From Pirellula staleyi DSM 6068 (GTDB lineage: Bacteria > Planctomycetota > Planctomycetia > Pirellulales > Pirellulaceae), in NCBI RefSeq assembly GCF_000025185.1, contig NC_013720.1:2356001-2420000 (forward strand): a stretch of DNA of 64,000 nucleotides. Reading direction: 5' to 3'. A program made the translations under genes and the position numbers. This document shows positions 56,301 through 63,264 of the stretch, piece by piece; within the stretch, counting starts at the first letter, position 1, and every line of letters starts with the position of its first letter. Below the pieces are notes generated by a model that made no database searches, had not been told where the DNA came from, and was given only the letters and a program-made list of their open reading frames with translations.

Positions 56301-56870
56301 CAGCGCGAGCGGATGCATGCCGGTGCTGGCGGAGGTTCCGAGCGTGACCTCGGTGGTTCGCGCGGCGCTTGTGGGAATTTCGATCTGCGACGAATCGAGA
56401 TGACGCGCCACGTTCTGCTGCTCATCGACTTGCCACAGATTGAGATCGTCTTTCACAAAGTACCGCTCGGGAGAAATGCTCAGCCGCAGATCGCTCGGGC
56501 CTTGCCCCACTACTTCCAGAATTTGGTCTCCCAGCTGAAGCTGACCACGATAGCTCGGCGCGTCGTGAATTTTGGCGATCGCTTGCTCGAGCGCGGTCGC
56601 GCTTTCGCCGGGACTACCGAGGTAGATACCGGCGGCGAGAATCAGCGACGCAGCCAGGGTGACGAGGAGGCGAATGGCAGCCATGGAAGTTCTTTCGCGA
56701 AGGTTGGGAGAGGAGTTCGCGCGGAGGTTGAATTGAGCAAGGGACTCGGATCGTAAACGGGCCAAGAGCGCACGATCGATCGGCGCAGCATCGCGGGCCA
56801 AGAGGCCGACGAGGTCGCGCAGGAGTTTGTCGGAGTCGTCAGGTGGAACTGGATGTGGTGAGCCGGTCAT
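47400..56870 (-). CDS. Giant membrane-anchored FecR-like/VIT/VWA/repeat protein coupled to a sigma factor
   Basis: 3156 residues in one uninterrupted frame. The N-terminal 62 residues are cytoplasmic-like and charged, followed by a membrane helix (IRLLVTLAASLILAAGIYLG, about 66-85). A FecR-like segment is at about 285-365 (LLFPGDMLRVDDQSRSAVAI). A VIT domain is at about 430-565 (VESFINRTDAVLEGTFHFPL; EADVVERQRAREIYE). A VWA domain carries the MIDAS DTSAS at about 676-680. A Gly-rich hinge at about 1090-1107 and about 1600 residues of TPR-like helical repeats follow. The start overlaps the sigma factor stop (56867-56870). I infer an anti-sigma factor whose sensor is this exported part. Confidence 0.85.
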   Translation of the reverse strand: MTGSPHPVPPDDSDKLLRDLVGLLARDAAPIDRALLARLRSESLAQFNLRANSSPNLRERTSMAAIRLLVTLAASLILAAGIYLGSPGESATALEQAIAKIHDAPSYRGQLQLGDQILEVVGQGPSDLRLSISPERYFVKDDLNLWQVDEQQNVARHLDSSQIEIPTSAARTTEVTLGTSASTGMHPLALLGLDPATITLDQPRAPREQQPRILSGTARTLADQSLASFQISFEGDSVVPKTFQIVPRHAGEIPRSFTVELLQGKVDPQLLRVSDTLTADGRVGDVTDVIGVAWIKSAEATRWTPLTNLTLLFPGDMLRVDDQSRSAVAIALAGNSSLIAGPGAQLVLTSPTAITLTAGEIRTASGKRELTLTGPDQKVTKLSGTELLRASGKSLEALDKTPLWLSAYLGKRSDQLLGSLIANVDGRSISLDVGTHHVTIDIRDQIARTTIVESFINRTDAVLEGTFHFPLPADASISGFGMWIGDELVEADVVERQRAREIYETILREKRDPGLLEWTAGNQFQARVYPIPAKGEKRIKIVYTQVLPKHGQQIRYRYNLASELLQQNPLADLQITANIVSHLPLTKVASTTHPLRVSQSPLTARAEFSAANYRPTRDFELTIETAPQQSPLTLIPHRRGDDGYFLLLLNPPGGDAAWRRTEVASSAPLQLTLLVDTSASMRGEARRLQLQTVTALLRSLGPDDRVLLGAIDSSACWASDEPVVASEAEIEKLLRFISSRSALGWTNLDQGLATAIERSAASSHLIYLGDGLRTSAPHVDTGALAAKVQKQAASKQVVLHAISTSSLLDATLLEAITRGSGGSRREVTGEATPAQVAAELLTEITRPALQNLTLEISGIRTARVYPRQLPNLPAGAQQIVVGRYLPEGEKLAGEIIVRGTSAGKPVEFRQSVEVAAPASDASSDEASFLPRLWAKQHIDQLLLEGNSAEIVSEIIALSAEYHLITPYTSLLVLETEEDRARFKVKRTMQMKDGERFFADAQTKVREALRYQQMIAARAFRAQLMAQARTQLATPPTLADLRENLDQIYRSTGAAMIPSLWAGGSSWGFSDGYKDHLTTFDFITGQMLGRYGGMSMGGGGLGGGGIGGGFGSDPFGGEIDDNRRYVTDSLLSLNALKETENYFALGDTLSLGTDVDGSALSVDLTDFGEQSLPEHDFMLSVGNFPGSGITGRGQAFAITGRRLSDRKGQERGMLAETRSRPYVDAIHDPIGMIAGAIPASPRKLHSINKQPATWSQEAFQLAQQLLRSAQPQSLTESVAIRQTESRRDLSQPGFTLSSEQRILLSPKAWLVRQEGSNPETNYCTRDTRGYLWPMYQLHLSRAAAASDLEQPPVILTSELQAHLLYHHREFRAALVPADKPDHVWLELRDPLGDERHSVKLLVHTKRLTIVELWTKFNGTYRLASRFEKFIQVGQQWLATVEVTLDDEGREVVRRERTIELRTAEQFDADFAASMKLREGLLAIELPLRELRVNAPPMGKLTPSDRLAWIGTLIEHQRYSDTTDQVQLLKNEPHADWIWQLLMLQLASHNRDHRPTLALLEAMLKQLATQPHAGELRLMGELQQYARDILTTPQQQQLHELARPIVLRSPATSYHRYQWHETAAALEYELDNARGIQLYLDNVKQFPESTEAVLVAADRLHREGESLAAHEIITSAIERMQQLKRTSNLDHLFAKSWQIFVDDGAIAESAELLEKWKKAVPEPSYSRVRIEYYVLLSMGQKEALDARLRAALAAAADHRQLTRAEEIELTQASSVIANNVGGFQSFNTPDNDGKYRFEDQVARALITQAASESPRMALYDLTVSNQIREPVQSHIRQTILRNLLARCETLPIFEIQTLAEFLENFPAAIEDEQKVTEPIAERLLERLVADQSDRAKLALGEAILSLGLSDLQGKPILQLLIAKTTGPVRDEFHRQWIEQQRGSSELEKIYAILPELKNLSRAKTGTQQLVDQLQELDLVVERIEKQADTNDQQRIVRDPKLTRTQRSQQLQDAKIAARKKLRSELEKLADKRPLWNLQLQLKMAALEKQFGSESAALVKNGWKLIGEAREIAASIAADKQLADDEREALLLVSATLHQVALQFTAQLVTADKQPAAAVDQLLAELREKPQPGEIDAATRRDLEYLTLLAADRSREVQQMLRALLADDPTSPRVRWELAQLQAEVGELSEAIATLQPLEAAQSLDESQLDQVARWRLALGEQVASQQTLLAKYRRTSSYDLSEQVKSELRNLPAGETADERTLDKMRVVLEQPNSLRNIGDEIRRSYRQSRDFRLLSVLAESLIGRDQSDAIDQLIAFQSVLEDVYEEASTDEMVRYARELQTKHPAPHDQRSLELWMMLAEARAAMVEGAAARHATQAMEHWTRAFPTDQPIEHPEKVIRLLGVQTAASHAPLVDAWIATAERCLATEKLGTRERLSLAVDVADFLSRQDREEKGALLLAAELDAALAKNAGKPAKFMLTAIENLTEQEMNVGNFRSSETRAIKLLKETSPSQLQDRLKLLLAQIYGRAVADAGETSLGRDGAQFQSALVYQTTELRQAIRQQERLEWYAALTSLLEAGLDLNLPGAEATALATLREVAPWVVERVHSNQDQPAERALSIFADHHLVNPAIELGLLLLEKEPQFRQWQGTSIWDEIAGTMGSALEDSIAAAESGENKPGTKLRADLEKKLLATVLPRLMRYLRREPGEAHEFFDRDGRYYWATKQAEFLKVAQELAGQSRDEAIILRCGSYVRDVLHLPAEAVSLLVNARERKLLSDSGSYTLADWLVEDRRYAEAVAILGPIIENKPTWFEPQWLWIRATALTGDVAGAKERFALLRKQVAAEKNRSQHHQHQLVRLAVEFGWSREAHELVAPLVAQRLTLTGGREDALLAEWYQLDAQALAELGQTQEAVEAAASAMVVAARDPAQQEVTRKTLATVLEKCQDLPAYIAWLDKQTAASAQDRPILRQAIATELERRGEVQGAIAQLRIAIEFTPEDEALAQQLIDALRSAGESEQLREQLYSSLEIHPRKTLWWDELAELYQQSQDPQSADRARHSIADTAAGEADSYLAIGRALRAQKRSAEAVHCFERAVELAPKSREQLLEAARQLIELGQQQQAAAAIKTLRAIELSVEERQTLDAEIKKLEAVRIPMRAME

Positions 56871-57451
56871 GGGAGCACCCTTTCTCCGGTGACGCGTGCC
56901 AATGCCGAGCGCAAGGCACGACGAGCGCGGGCCAGTTTGGACTGGAGTGCGGTGGTGGAGGTGGCGTCGCGGGCTGCCAGTTCGTCGAGCGATAGTTCAT
57001 CGAGATAGCGAGCCACGAGCAATTCTTCGTAGTCGAGCGGCAGCATGCTGAGCGCTTCGCGGACCGATTGAGCCGTCTCGGCGGCGCTCAGCAGATCGGC
57101 CGGAAGTGGCTCGCTCGTTTCGAGCTGCGCCGACTCGGCGTCGAACAGACTGGTTTCAAAACTGGGAGGTCGCGTTTGACGGCGTCGAAAGTAGAGTGCT
57201 GCTTGTCGCCGCGCGATTCCCGAGAGCCAGCCCCACAACGTTCCGCGCGACGGATCGAACGTACGGAGGCTTCCCGCCGCCGCCAGGAATGTTTCCTGCA
57301 CGATGTCGGCCACTTCATGCTGATGGGGTCCGACGCGCCGCGCCACCGATTGCCAAATGCGCGGCGCAAGGGTGTCGTACATCGACTCCCAGGCCGACGC
57401 TTGGCCCGCCAGAAGACCTCTGGCTATCGTGTGCTCGCTCGGCAGTTCCAC
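56867..57451 (-). CDS. ECF-type RNA polymerase sigma factor
   Basis: 194 residues from a GTG at 57451. Sigma region 2 includes MYDTLAPRIWQSVARRVGPH, HEVADIVQETFLAAAGSLRT and GTLWGWLSGIARRQAALYF. Region 4 has EALSMLPLDYEELLVARYL and LDELAARDATSTTALQSKLA with a basic helix RARRALRSALARV. No further domain. Its stop overlaps the start of the giant VIT/VWA gene, so the two are almost certainly coupled sigma/anti-sigma partners. A promoter-recognition group cannot be assigned from the sequence. Confidence 0.93.
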   Translation of the reverse strand: MELPSEHTIARGLLAGQASAWESMYDTLAPRIWQSVARRVGPHQHEVADIVQETFLAAAGSLRTFDPSRGTLWGWLSGIARRQAALYFRRRQTRPPSFETSLFDAESAQLETSEPLPADLLSAAETAQSVREALSMLPLDYEELLVARYLDELSLDELAARDATSTTALQSKLARARRALRSALARVTGERVLP

Positions 57452-57807
57452 GCTGATGGTCCGGGGCGGTGGTTGAAGTGCAGGGGGATCTCACCTAACT
57501 CTTTGCGCCCGAGGGTCGGCTGCTGTCGCCAATTCTCGAAAAAATTCGAGCTGTACGTCCGCTGTCGTAGAAACATCCCCCGGGGCCGACTGTGGCGATT
57601 GTGACGGAAGCCCCGCTTCGATGCGACTTGGAGAAAAGAACTGGCCATAGCAATTTGGCAATTTGTTGACCCTAGAGAAGTGGCGTAAGTATACTTCAGG
57701 GGTCGGTTTTCGCGCTGGATCGTCGTGCGCTCGTAGTATGCTTAGGTACGTGCGCTCGCCAATCGGCGCTCATCAGGCCCACGCTCGTCGCAATTCGAGG
57801 ATGGTTC
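57452..57807. other. Divergent intergenic region upstream of the sigma factor operon
   Basis: About 355 nt, with an A+T-rich block around 57640-57700 (CAATTTGGCAATTTG). It should hold the promoter of the sigma operon and of the secreted protein at 57808. No repeat family member is present. Confidence 0.45.
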
Positions 57808-58884
57808 ATGTCGACCCCAACCTGCTACCAGGCTCTTCAAGCTATGTGCGCAAAGTATTGCCAGGCTTTGTTTTGCGCTGCAATGGCCGCTAGCATTCTC
57901 GGCGCTGCCGCCAGCCCCGTGATGGCGCAATCGCCCGGTCCTGGACCTTCGCGACAGTTGGCTCCTGGCATTTTGACCGTCATTCCGCCGAAGCCGGAAG
58001 AAGAGGAAATGGTCAGCGGACCAACACTTCTTGCCGAAATTCCCGCCGAAATCAGCGAACTCGACTACACGCCGAACTTCACACCGAAATCGGCCACACT
58101 GCTCGAGCAGGCCAAAGCAGCCACGCTAAGGCGCACGATTTGGAACCTCGAATTCGCCTTCAAACCAATGCGGATGATCATCATCGATGTGCCGCAAACG
58201 AGCGGAAAAGCTCAAAAGAAGCTGATTTGGTACATGGTTTACCGGGTCAAGAACAACGGCGGGCACCTCTCGGCCAAAGAAGCGGTGGAAACCGTCACCG
58301 ATTCGATCGAGCACAAGCGGTTTGAAATCGAAAAGACGAACGAAGTGGAAGTGTTTGGCCGCAAGGGAACCAGCCTCCGTTTCTTCCCGCAGTTTGTGCT
58401 CGCCAGCCGCGAGTATGAAAAGTCGTATCTCGATCGGGTAATTCCGGCCGCCATGGCCCCGATTAAGGCCCGCGAATTCCCGGGTGATAAGCAGGTGGCT
58501 TTGTACGATTCGCTCGCGATCAGCGAAGTGAATATTCCTCTTTCGGACGCCATGAACGACCGAAGTGTATGGGGCGTCGTGACTTGGGAAGATGTTGACC
58601 CTCGTATCGACTACTTCTCGGTCTACGTGCAAGGGCTGACCAACGCCTATAAGTACGAAGACCCAGTGGGGGCCTTCACCAAGGGGAGTGCGCCGGGAAC
58701 CGGGCGGAAATTCACGACCAAGACGCTGCAGCTGAACTTCTGGCGCCCTGGCGACGCGGTGGCTCAGAACGAGGACGAAATTCGTTATGGGGTCCGTCTC
58801 GACTCCAACGAAGCCGAGCAGCAGCGAATTTTCGCGCTCTACGGGGTCTCAGGCCGTCTTGATCATCTCTGGCTCTACCAGTAA
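57808..58884 (+). CDS. Secreted protein of unknown function
   Basis: 358 residues, ATG 57808 with CGAGG upstream. Signal peptide CQALFCAAMAASILGAAASP with cleavage near VMAQ. The mature part is mixed alpha/beta with no recognised domain; conserved-looking stretches are IWNLEFAFKPMRMIIIDVPQ, KLIWYMVYRVKNNGGHL and VDPRIDYFSVYVQGLTNAY. The last third has LQLNFWRPGDAV and a basic/acidic C-terminus. It has the look of a conserved planctomycete protein. It is divergent from the sigma operon and 210 nt upstream of rpmA. Confidence 0.7.
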   Translation: MSTPTCYQALQAMCAKYCQALFCAAMAASILGAAASPVMAQSPGPGPSRQLAPGILTVIPPKPEEEEMVSGPTLLAEIPAEISELDYTPNFTPKSATLLEQAKAATLRRTIWNLEFAFKPMRMIIIDVPQTSGKAQKKLIWYMVYRVKNNGGHLSAKEAVETVTDSIEHKRFEIEKTNEVEVFGRKGTSLRFFPQFVLASREYEKSYLDRVIPAAMAPIKAREFPGDKQVALYDSLAISEVNIPLSDAMNDRSVWGVVTWEDVDPRIDYFSVYVQGLTNAYKYEDPVGAFTKGSAPGTGRKFTTKTLQLNFWRPGDAVAQNEDEIRYGVRLDSNEAEQQRIFALYGVSGRLDHLWLYQ

Positions 58885-59094
58885 ATTCTAGGATTCCTCG
58901 GCGGAGAACGTGCGCAAGCATGGAATCCCCGCCCCGGAACAGCCGACCTATTAATGGTCGACCGAATTTGCAAAGGTGAATTTGCTCCTGCCCCACAGCA
59001 TGGGCGTGGCTCTGCTGGCCAGTATCGCTAGCTTCGCTGCTCTTCCGCTGGCAGGTTTTTGTTATTGGTAATCGTTTGCTGAGGTACCGCAGTC

Positions 59095-59343
59095 ATGGCA
59101 CATAAGAAGGGTCAAGGTTCGACGCGTAACGGACGCGATTCGAACGGTCAACGTCGCGGCGTGAAGGTGTACGGCGGCCAGGCTGTGAAGGCCGGCGGCA
59201 TCATCGTCCGTCAGTGCGGAACCAAGTTCCGTGCTGGTGCCAACGTTGGTCAAGGCAAGGACTACACCCTGTGGGCACTCGTCCCAGGCCTCGTGAAGTT
59301 CGACTGCGAAGGTCGCCGCGTGAATGTGGTGGCTGCCAACTAG
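59095..59343 (+). CDS. rpmA: Ribosomal protein L27
   Basis: 82 residues, ATG 59095 with TGAGG upstream. The sequence [20 protein letters not shown] and the block [17 protein letters not shown] are the L27 signature. It lacks the N-terminal cleavable extension seen in Firmicutes. L27 lies at the peptidyl-transferase centre of the 50S subunit. The usual partner rplU (L21) is not upstream; the gene before it is the secreted protein. obg follows after a terminator. Confidence 0.98.
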   Translation: MAHKKGQGSTRNGRDSNGQRRGVKVYGGQAVKAGGIIVRQCGTKFRAGANVGQGKDYTLWALVPGLVKFDCEGRRVNVVAAN

Positions 59344-59471
59344 CTGGCTCAACTGGTTTTCGCCTCAGGCGTCTTCGCTCCGCAGTCTGCAGTTGCCCAG
59401 GCATCTGCTGTAAGCTCGGCTCCGAGGCGTGGCGGGACTAGTTCGAACCTAGCTGAGCTCGATACACTGAC

Positions 59472-59510
59472 AGGGGTGTTCCCGACTTCAGGGAACGCCC
59501 CTTTCTTTTT
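59472..59510 (+). terminator. Rho-independent terminator between rpmA and obg
   Basis: AGGGGTGTTCCC (59472-59483) pairs with GGGAACGCCCCT (59491-59502), with one G-T pair, followed by TTCTTTTT. It separates rpmA from obg, which therefore need their own transcripts or read-through. Confidence 0.9.
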
Positions 59511-59590
59511 GCCTATCTCGTTTTTGATCTGTCGATTTTGATCCGGCGTGCGATGGACCAGCAGTCTTCGGCCGGCCGGGAGTTTGTCTG

Positions 59591-60790
59591 ATGTTCGTCG
59601 ATCGTGTGACAATTGAAGTGCAGGGGGGCCGTGGTGGCGACGGTTGCGTGAGCTTTCGTCGCGAAAAGTACGTTCCCAAAGGTGGCCCCGACGGCGGCGA
59701 CGGCGGCGATGGTGGCAGCGTGATTATTGTGGCCAAGTATGGCGTGAATAATCTGGCCTCCATGGCACATCACAAATTCTGGCGTGCCCCGAGCGGTAAC
59801 CATGGAAGTGGTTCGGGACGCTACGGCAAAGCTGCCGAAGATCTCATCATCGAAGTTCCCCCGGGAACGATCATCAGCGATGCTGCCGCAGGCTATGTAA
59901 TCAAAGATCTGGCCAACGATGGCGACACACTCATCGCTGCCAAAGGTGGTGGCGGTGGGCGAGGCAATCTGCGATTTAAGACCCCCACGAATCGCGCCCC
60001 GCGCGAAGCTACTCCTGGGGCCGAAGGTGAAAAGCGGCTGATCTCGCTCGAACTCAAAGTGATCGCCGACGTTGGTCTGGTGGGTAAGCCGAACGCTGGC
60101 AAAAGCACGCTGCTGTCGCGACTCACCCGCGCTCGTCCGCAGATCGCCGACTATCCATTTACTACCAAGCATCCGAACTTGGGAATGGTGCAAGTCGACG
60201 CCGATCGAACCTTCGTCATGGCCGATATCCCGGGTCTGATCGAAGGGGCTCACTCCGGCGCTGGGCTCGGTCATGAGTTCCTGCGTCACATCGAGCGTGC
60301 AGGGATTTTGGTCCATCTGGTCGAACCCTCTCCCACCGATGGAACTGATCCGCTCGACAATTTCCGCACGATTCGCTCGGAATTGAAACAGTACGACGTC
60401 AAGCTGTCGGAGCGTCCCGAGATCATTGTGGTCACCAAGGCCGAGCTTCCCAATGCGGAAGAGGTGCGGCAGATCATCGCCGCCGAAGCGGGGCTCCCTG
60501 TGCTGCTGATCAGTGCCGTGACAGGGCAGGGTCTCAACGAACTCACCCGCGCGATCACGCAAACCCTGGCCGAGCAAACGCAAAAGGTGGCCGCTGCTAC
60601 TGCTAAGTCGAAGTTCGTGCGACCTGTCTCGAACGAAGCGATTGCCGAGCATGGTTTGCACGCCGCCCAGCGCGAGCAGGATGACGCTCCAGCAGAGGAA
60701 GCTGCAGTGCCTGAAACTGCAGTGCCTGAAGCTGTGACGCCCGAAGTTCGCGCATCGGAAACAACCTCGCCGGATAGCGCCGAGTCATGA
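59591..60790 (+). CDS. obgE: GTPase Obg/CgtA
   Basis: 399 residues. The N-terminal Obg glycine-rich fold (FVDRVTIEVQGGRGGDGCVS, GGDGGDGGSVI) is complete. The G domain has GKPNAGKS at about 165, the switch I/II region ADIPGLIEGAHSGAGLGHEF, and NKXD-like TKAEL. It works in ribosome assembly and stress control. The C-terminus is an acidic, Pro/Glu/Thr-rich low-complexity tail (PEAVTPEVRASETTS) in place of a recognisable OCT domain. The gene overlaps coaX by four bases (60787-60790). Confidence 0.97.
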   Translation: MFVDRVTIEVQGGRGGDGCVSFRREKYVPKGGPDGGDGGDGGSVIIVAKYGVNNLASMAHHKFWRAPSGNHGSGSGRYGKAAEDLIIEVPPGTIISDAAAGYVIKDLANDGDTLIAAKGGGGGRGNLRFKTPTNRAPREATPGAEGEKRLISLELKVIADVGLVGKPNAGKSTLLSRLTRARPQIADYPFTTKHPNLGMVQVDADRTFVMADIPGLIEGAHSGAGLGHEFLRHIERAGILVHLVEPSPTDGTDPLDNFRTIRSELKQYDVKLSERPEIIVVTKAELPNAEEVRQIIAAEAGLPVLLISAVTGQGLNELTRAITQTLAEQTQKVAAATAKSKFVRPVSNEAIAEHGLHAAQREQDDAPAEEAAVPETAVPEAVTPEVRASETTSPDSAES

Positions 60791-61584
60791 GTGGCGGCGC
60801 GATGCTGGCGGCTGTGGACATCGGCAATTCGTCGACGAAAATCGGCTTGCTGGAGCTTCCCGTTGCTGCCGGTGTCGATGGTTCGATGCTGCCGCGTCAG
60901 CTGCTCGACTTTCCGACCGGTCAGCCACTCCCGGCCGCTGTTGCGGAGCGTTTGCTGTCAATCTCCGCGCCGCTGCGGTGGGAAATTGCGAGTGTGAATC
61001 GCGGCGGGACAGCCACTGTCGAGGCGTGGGTTCACGAGCATCGCCCGCAAGACACACTGCGTGTGCTCACTCGGCACGATCTCCCGATAGCGCTGCTGGT
61101 CGATCAGCCCGAGCGAGTGGGGCTCGACCGCATGTTGGTGGCGGTGGTGGCGAATCGCTTGCGAAGTCCGTCCCGTCCAGCAGTGGTGATTTGCGCTGGG
61201 ACAGCCGTCACGATGAACGTGGTGAATCGGCAGGGGGAGTTTCTCGGCGGCGCGATTCTGCCCGGCTTTCAGATGCAATCGCGGTCGCTGCGTGGCGGAA
61301 CCGATCAGCTGCCACTCACGGAAGTGATTCACGAGCAGCTGCCACCTCCGGCCATCGGTCGGAACACCGAAGAAGCGATTCGGAGCGGACTCTACTGGGG
61401 GATGGTCGGCGCGGTGCAGCAGCTGGTTGCTGAAACCGAGCGGACGCTTGGAGAGGCCCCCGAACTGTTTGTCACCGGAGGCGATCTCGATCGGCTCGCC
61501 GCGTTGTCGCTCGAGCAGGCCCGTTTTCTGCCGTCGATGGTGCTGCAAGGGATCGCCAGTTTGCATTTGCCTGCTGGGCATTAA
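60787..61584 (+). CDS. coaX: Type III pantothenate kinase
   Basis: 265 residues, ATG 60787 overlapping the obg stop (translational coupling). The ASKHA ATPase phosphate-1 motif is AAVDIGNSSTKIGL. GLDRMLVAVVANRL and VVICAGTAVTMNVVNR follow, and GGAILPGFQMQSRSLRGGT is the typical substrate-site loop. It phosphorylates pantothenate in coenzyme A synthesis. Length matches the family (about 250-270). The pairing with obg is probably organisational, not functional. Confidence 0.93.
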   Translation: MSGGAMLAAVDIGNSSTKIGLLELPVAAGVDGSMLPRQLLDFPTGQPLPAAVAERLLSISAPLRWEIASVNRGGTATVEAWVHEHRPQDTLRVLTRHDLPIALLVDQPERVGLDRMLVAVVANRLRSPSRPAVVICAGTAVTMNVVNRQGEFLGGAILPGFQMQSRSLRGGTDQLPLTEVIHEQLPPPAIGRNTEEAIRSGLYWGMVGAVQQLVAETERTLGEAPELFVTGGDLDRLAALSLEQARFLPSMVLQGIASLHLPAGH

Positions 61585-61737
61585 GCCACTCGCTTTAACG
61601 GCCTGCTCGTTGCCGTCACCCACCTGGGAAAATGCCCCTGTGGTTGATATTCTGCTGCTAGTTCATCGCTGACCTGGATGTGGTCGTTCGGCTACGTCGT
61701 CTTGTCAGCTGCCCGCGCCTTCGACGGAGAGAATCTC

Positions 61738-63132
61738 ATGCCCCTTGCTGCTTCGAAAACTCTATCGCTCATCAAGGTTCTCAAGGGAATTGCCCCGCGG
61801 GAAGAACTTTCGCTGGCGGAATATCTCGGCTCCATTCCCAAGCTCGATTCGCTCAGCTCGCTCCCTTCGGGAACGCCGGTGCTGGTGCGTGGCGATGTCG
61901 ATGCCAAAGTCGGTGCGGAACTTGGCGAAGGAGACATTCGTCTTCGCAGCATGAAATCGACCCTGGAATTCGGCGTGAAGAAGGGTTTCAAACAGGTGAT
62001 TTTTGGTCACCTCGGACGGAAGCAAAAAGATAAGCCGATTGGCTCGCTGGCGAAGGTTGCCGCCCGAATCGGGAAGATTCTGGGGACCGAAGTGGCCCTC
62101 ATCACCGATTGGCTCGACGAAGCGACGTTCACCATTAAGCCAGCCGTCGAGGAGCAGATTGCAGCCGCCGCTCCGGGCAGCGTGCTGGTGCTCGAGAATG
62201 TGCGTGCCTACGACATCGAAACGGTGCTGTGGAAGGCCAAAGACGACGCTCTCGCACCGATTGCCGAAAACCTGACGACCCTTGCCAATTCGTTCGCCGA
62301 GCGGGTGGCCAAGGTGTATGTGAACGAGGCACTGTCGGCTGGCAGCCTCGACGCCAGCAGCACGATTATTCCCCTGGCGATGGAAAAGGTGGCCCTCGGC
62401 AACTACATCGCCAGCGAGTTTGAAGGTCCGATGATGGACTGCATGAAGGCCAAGATGGTGATCTTCAGCGGGATTAAGATCGACAAGCTCGACGACCTCG
62501 ATGCGATGATCCAGCGCGGCACGATCAGCACCATTATCTCGGCTGGTTCGCTCGCCATGGCCCTCAAGAAGGCCGACGCACAGCTGTCGGGTGGCGATTT
62601 CTGCCTCGGCGTGACCGAAGACCCAGCGCACAGCGACAAGCCATACTACATTCCGCCCGATCGCATCGAGCAAGCCAAGCGAATGATCGCGGCGGGCAAA
62701 GCGCAGGGAATTGAGTTCGTGTTGCCAGTCGATTTCAAACTGGCCGACGAAAGTGTCGTCACCACGATGAAGCCGGGGGATCAGCAGTTCGATATTGGTC
62801 CGGGAACGATCGCCCACTTCCAAGAGCGAATTGGCCAGTTTATTGCCGCCCAAGGTGGCAAGCCGGTGGGTGTGTTCCACAACGGCGTGTTTGGCATGTT
62901 CGAAGATCCACGCTTCGAAGCCGGCACGAAGGCCTTTATTGCCGAGCTGAACCGGATGACCAAGGCGGGGCTGAAGGTTTACGTCGGTGGTGGCGAAGGT
63001 GGAACCGCTCTCGAGCGCTACGGCCAGCCAGACTGGGTGACCCACTGCTTCACCGCTGGTGGAACGGTGCTGAATGCCCTGGGGAGTGAACCGGTGCCGT
63101 ATCTCGTGGCCCTACGTGCCGCCGCCAATTAA
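61738..63132 (+). CDS. Diverged phosphoglycerate kinase-family protein
   Basis: 464 residues from ATG 61738 (GGAGAG upstream; the frame is open to 61678). The order of PGK motifs is recognisable: VLVRGDVDAKVG for the VRVDFNVP loop, FGHLGRKQK for SHLGRP, VLENVRAYD for LENVRF, then a C-lobe with FHNGVFGMFEDPRFEAGT and GGGEGGTALERYG. Many key positions differ: VDFN is DVDA, NDAFG is NEALS, the HR after it is replaced, and WNGPMG is HNGVFG. About 70 residues longer than standard PGK (about 395). It may be a planctomycete-type PGK or a paralogue with altered activity. Confidence 0.78.
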   Translation: MPLAASKTLSLIKVLKGIAPREELSLAEYLGSIPKLDSLSSLPSGTPVLVRGDVDAKVGAELGEGDIRLRSMKSTLEFGVKKGFKQVIFGHLGRKQKDKPIGSLAKVAARIGKILGTEVALITDWLDEATFTIKPAVEEQIAAAAPGSVLVLENVRAYDIETVLWKAKDDALAPIAENLTTLANSFAERVAKVYVNEALSAGSLDASSTIIPLAMEKVALGNYIASEFEGPMMDCMKAKMVIFSGIKIDKLDDLDAMIQRGTISTIISAGSLAMALKKADAQLSGGDFCLGVTEDPAHSDKPYYIPPDRIEQAKRMIAAGKAQGIEFVLPVDFKLADESVVTTMKPGDQQFDIGPGTIAHFQERIGQFIAAQGGKPVGVFHNGVFGMFEDPRFEAGTKAFIAELNRMTKAGLKVYVGGGEGGTALERYGQPDWVTHCFTAGGTVLNALGSEPVPYLVALRAAAN

Positions 63133-63203
63133 CCAACGCTTCGAACGCTGGCTCGGCTGATCGCTTTTCGATCGGCCCAGTAGTTCGGCGTGAATCTCGC
63201 TAG

Positions 63204-63243
63204 GAAAAAAAGGCCAGCTCCCCAGTGGGAGTTGGCCTTTTTG
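63204..63243. terminator. Bidirectional rho-independent terminator
   Basis: AAAAAAAGGCCAGCTCCC pairs with GGGAGTTGGCCTTTTT across AGT. It lies between the convergent PGK-like and Hpt genes and has T-runs on both strands. Confidence 0.92.
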
Positions 63244-63264
63244 TTGGGATCTCTGGAAGCTGGG

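Noticed and set aside
59513-60661. 382-codon open frame opposite obg
   Set aside because: Complement of conserved Obg sequence; no independent support.
61762-63045. 427-codon open frame opposite the PGK-like gene
   Set aside because: Complement of the PGK-like gene; no motif.
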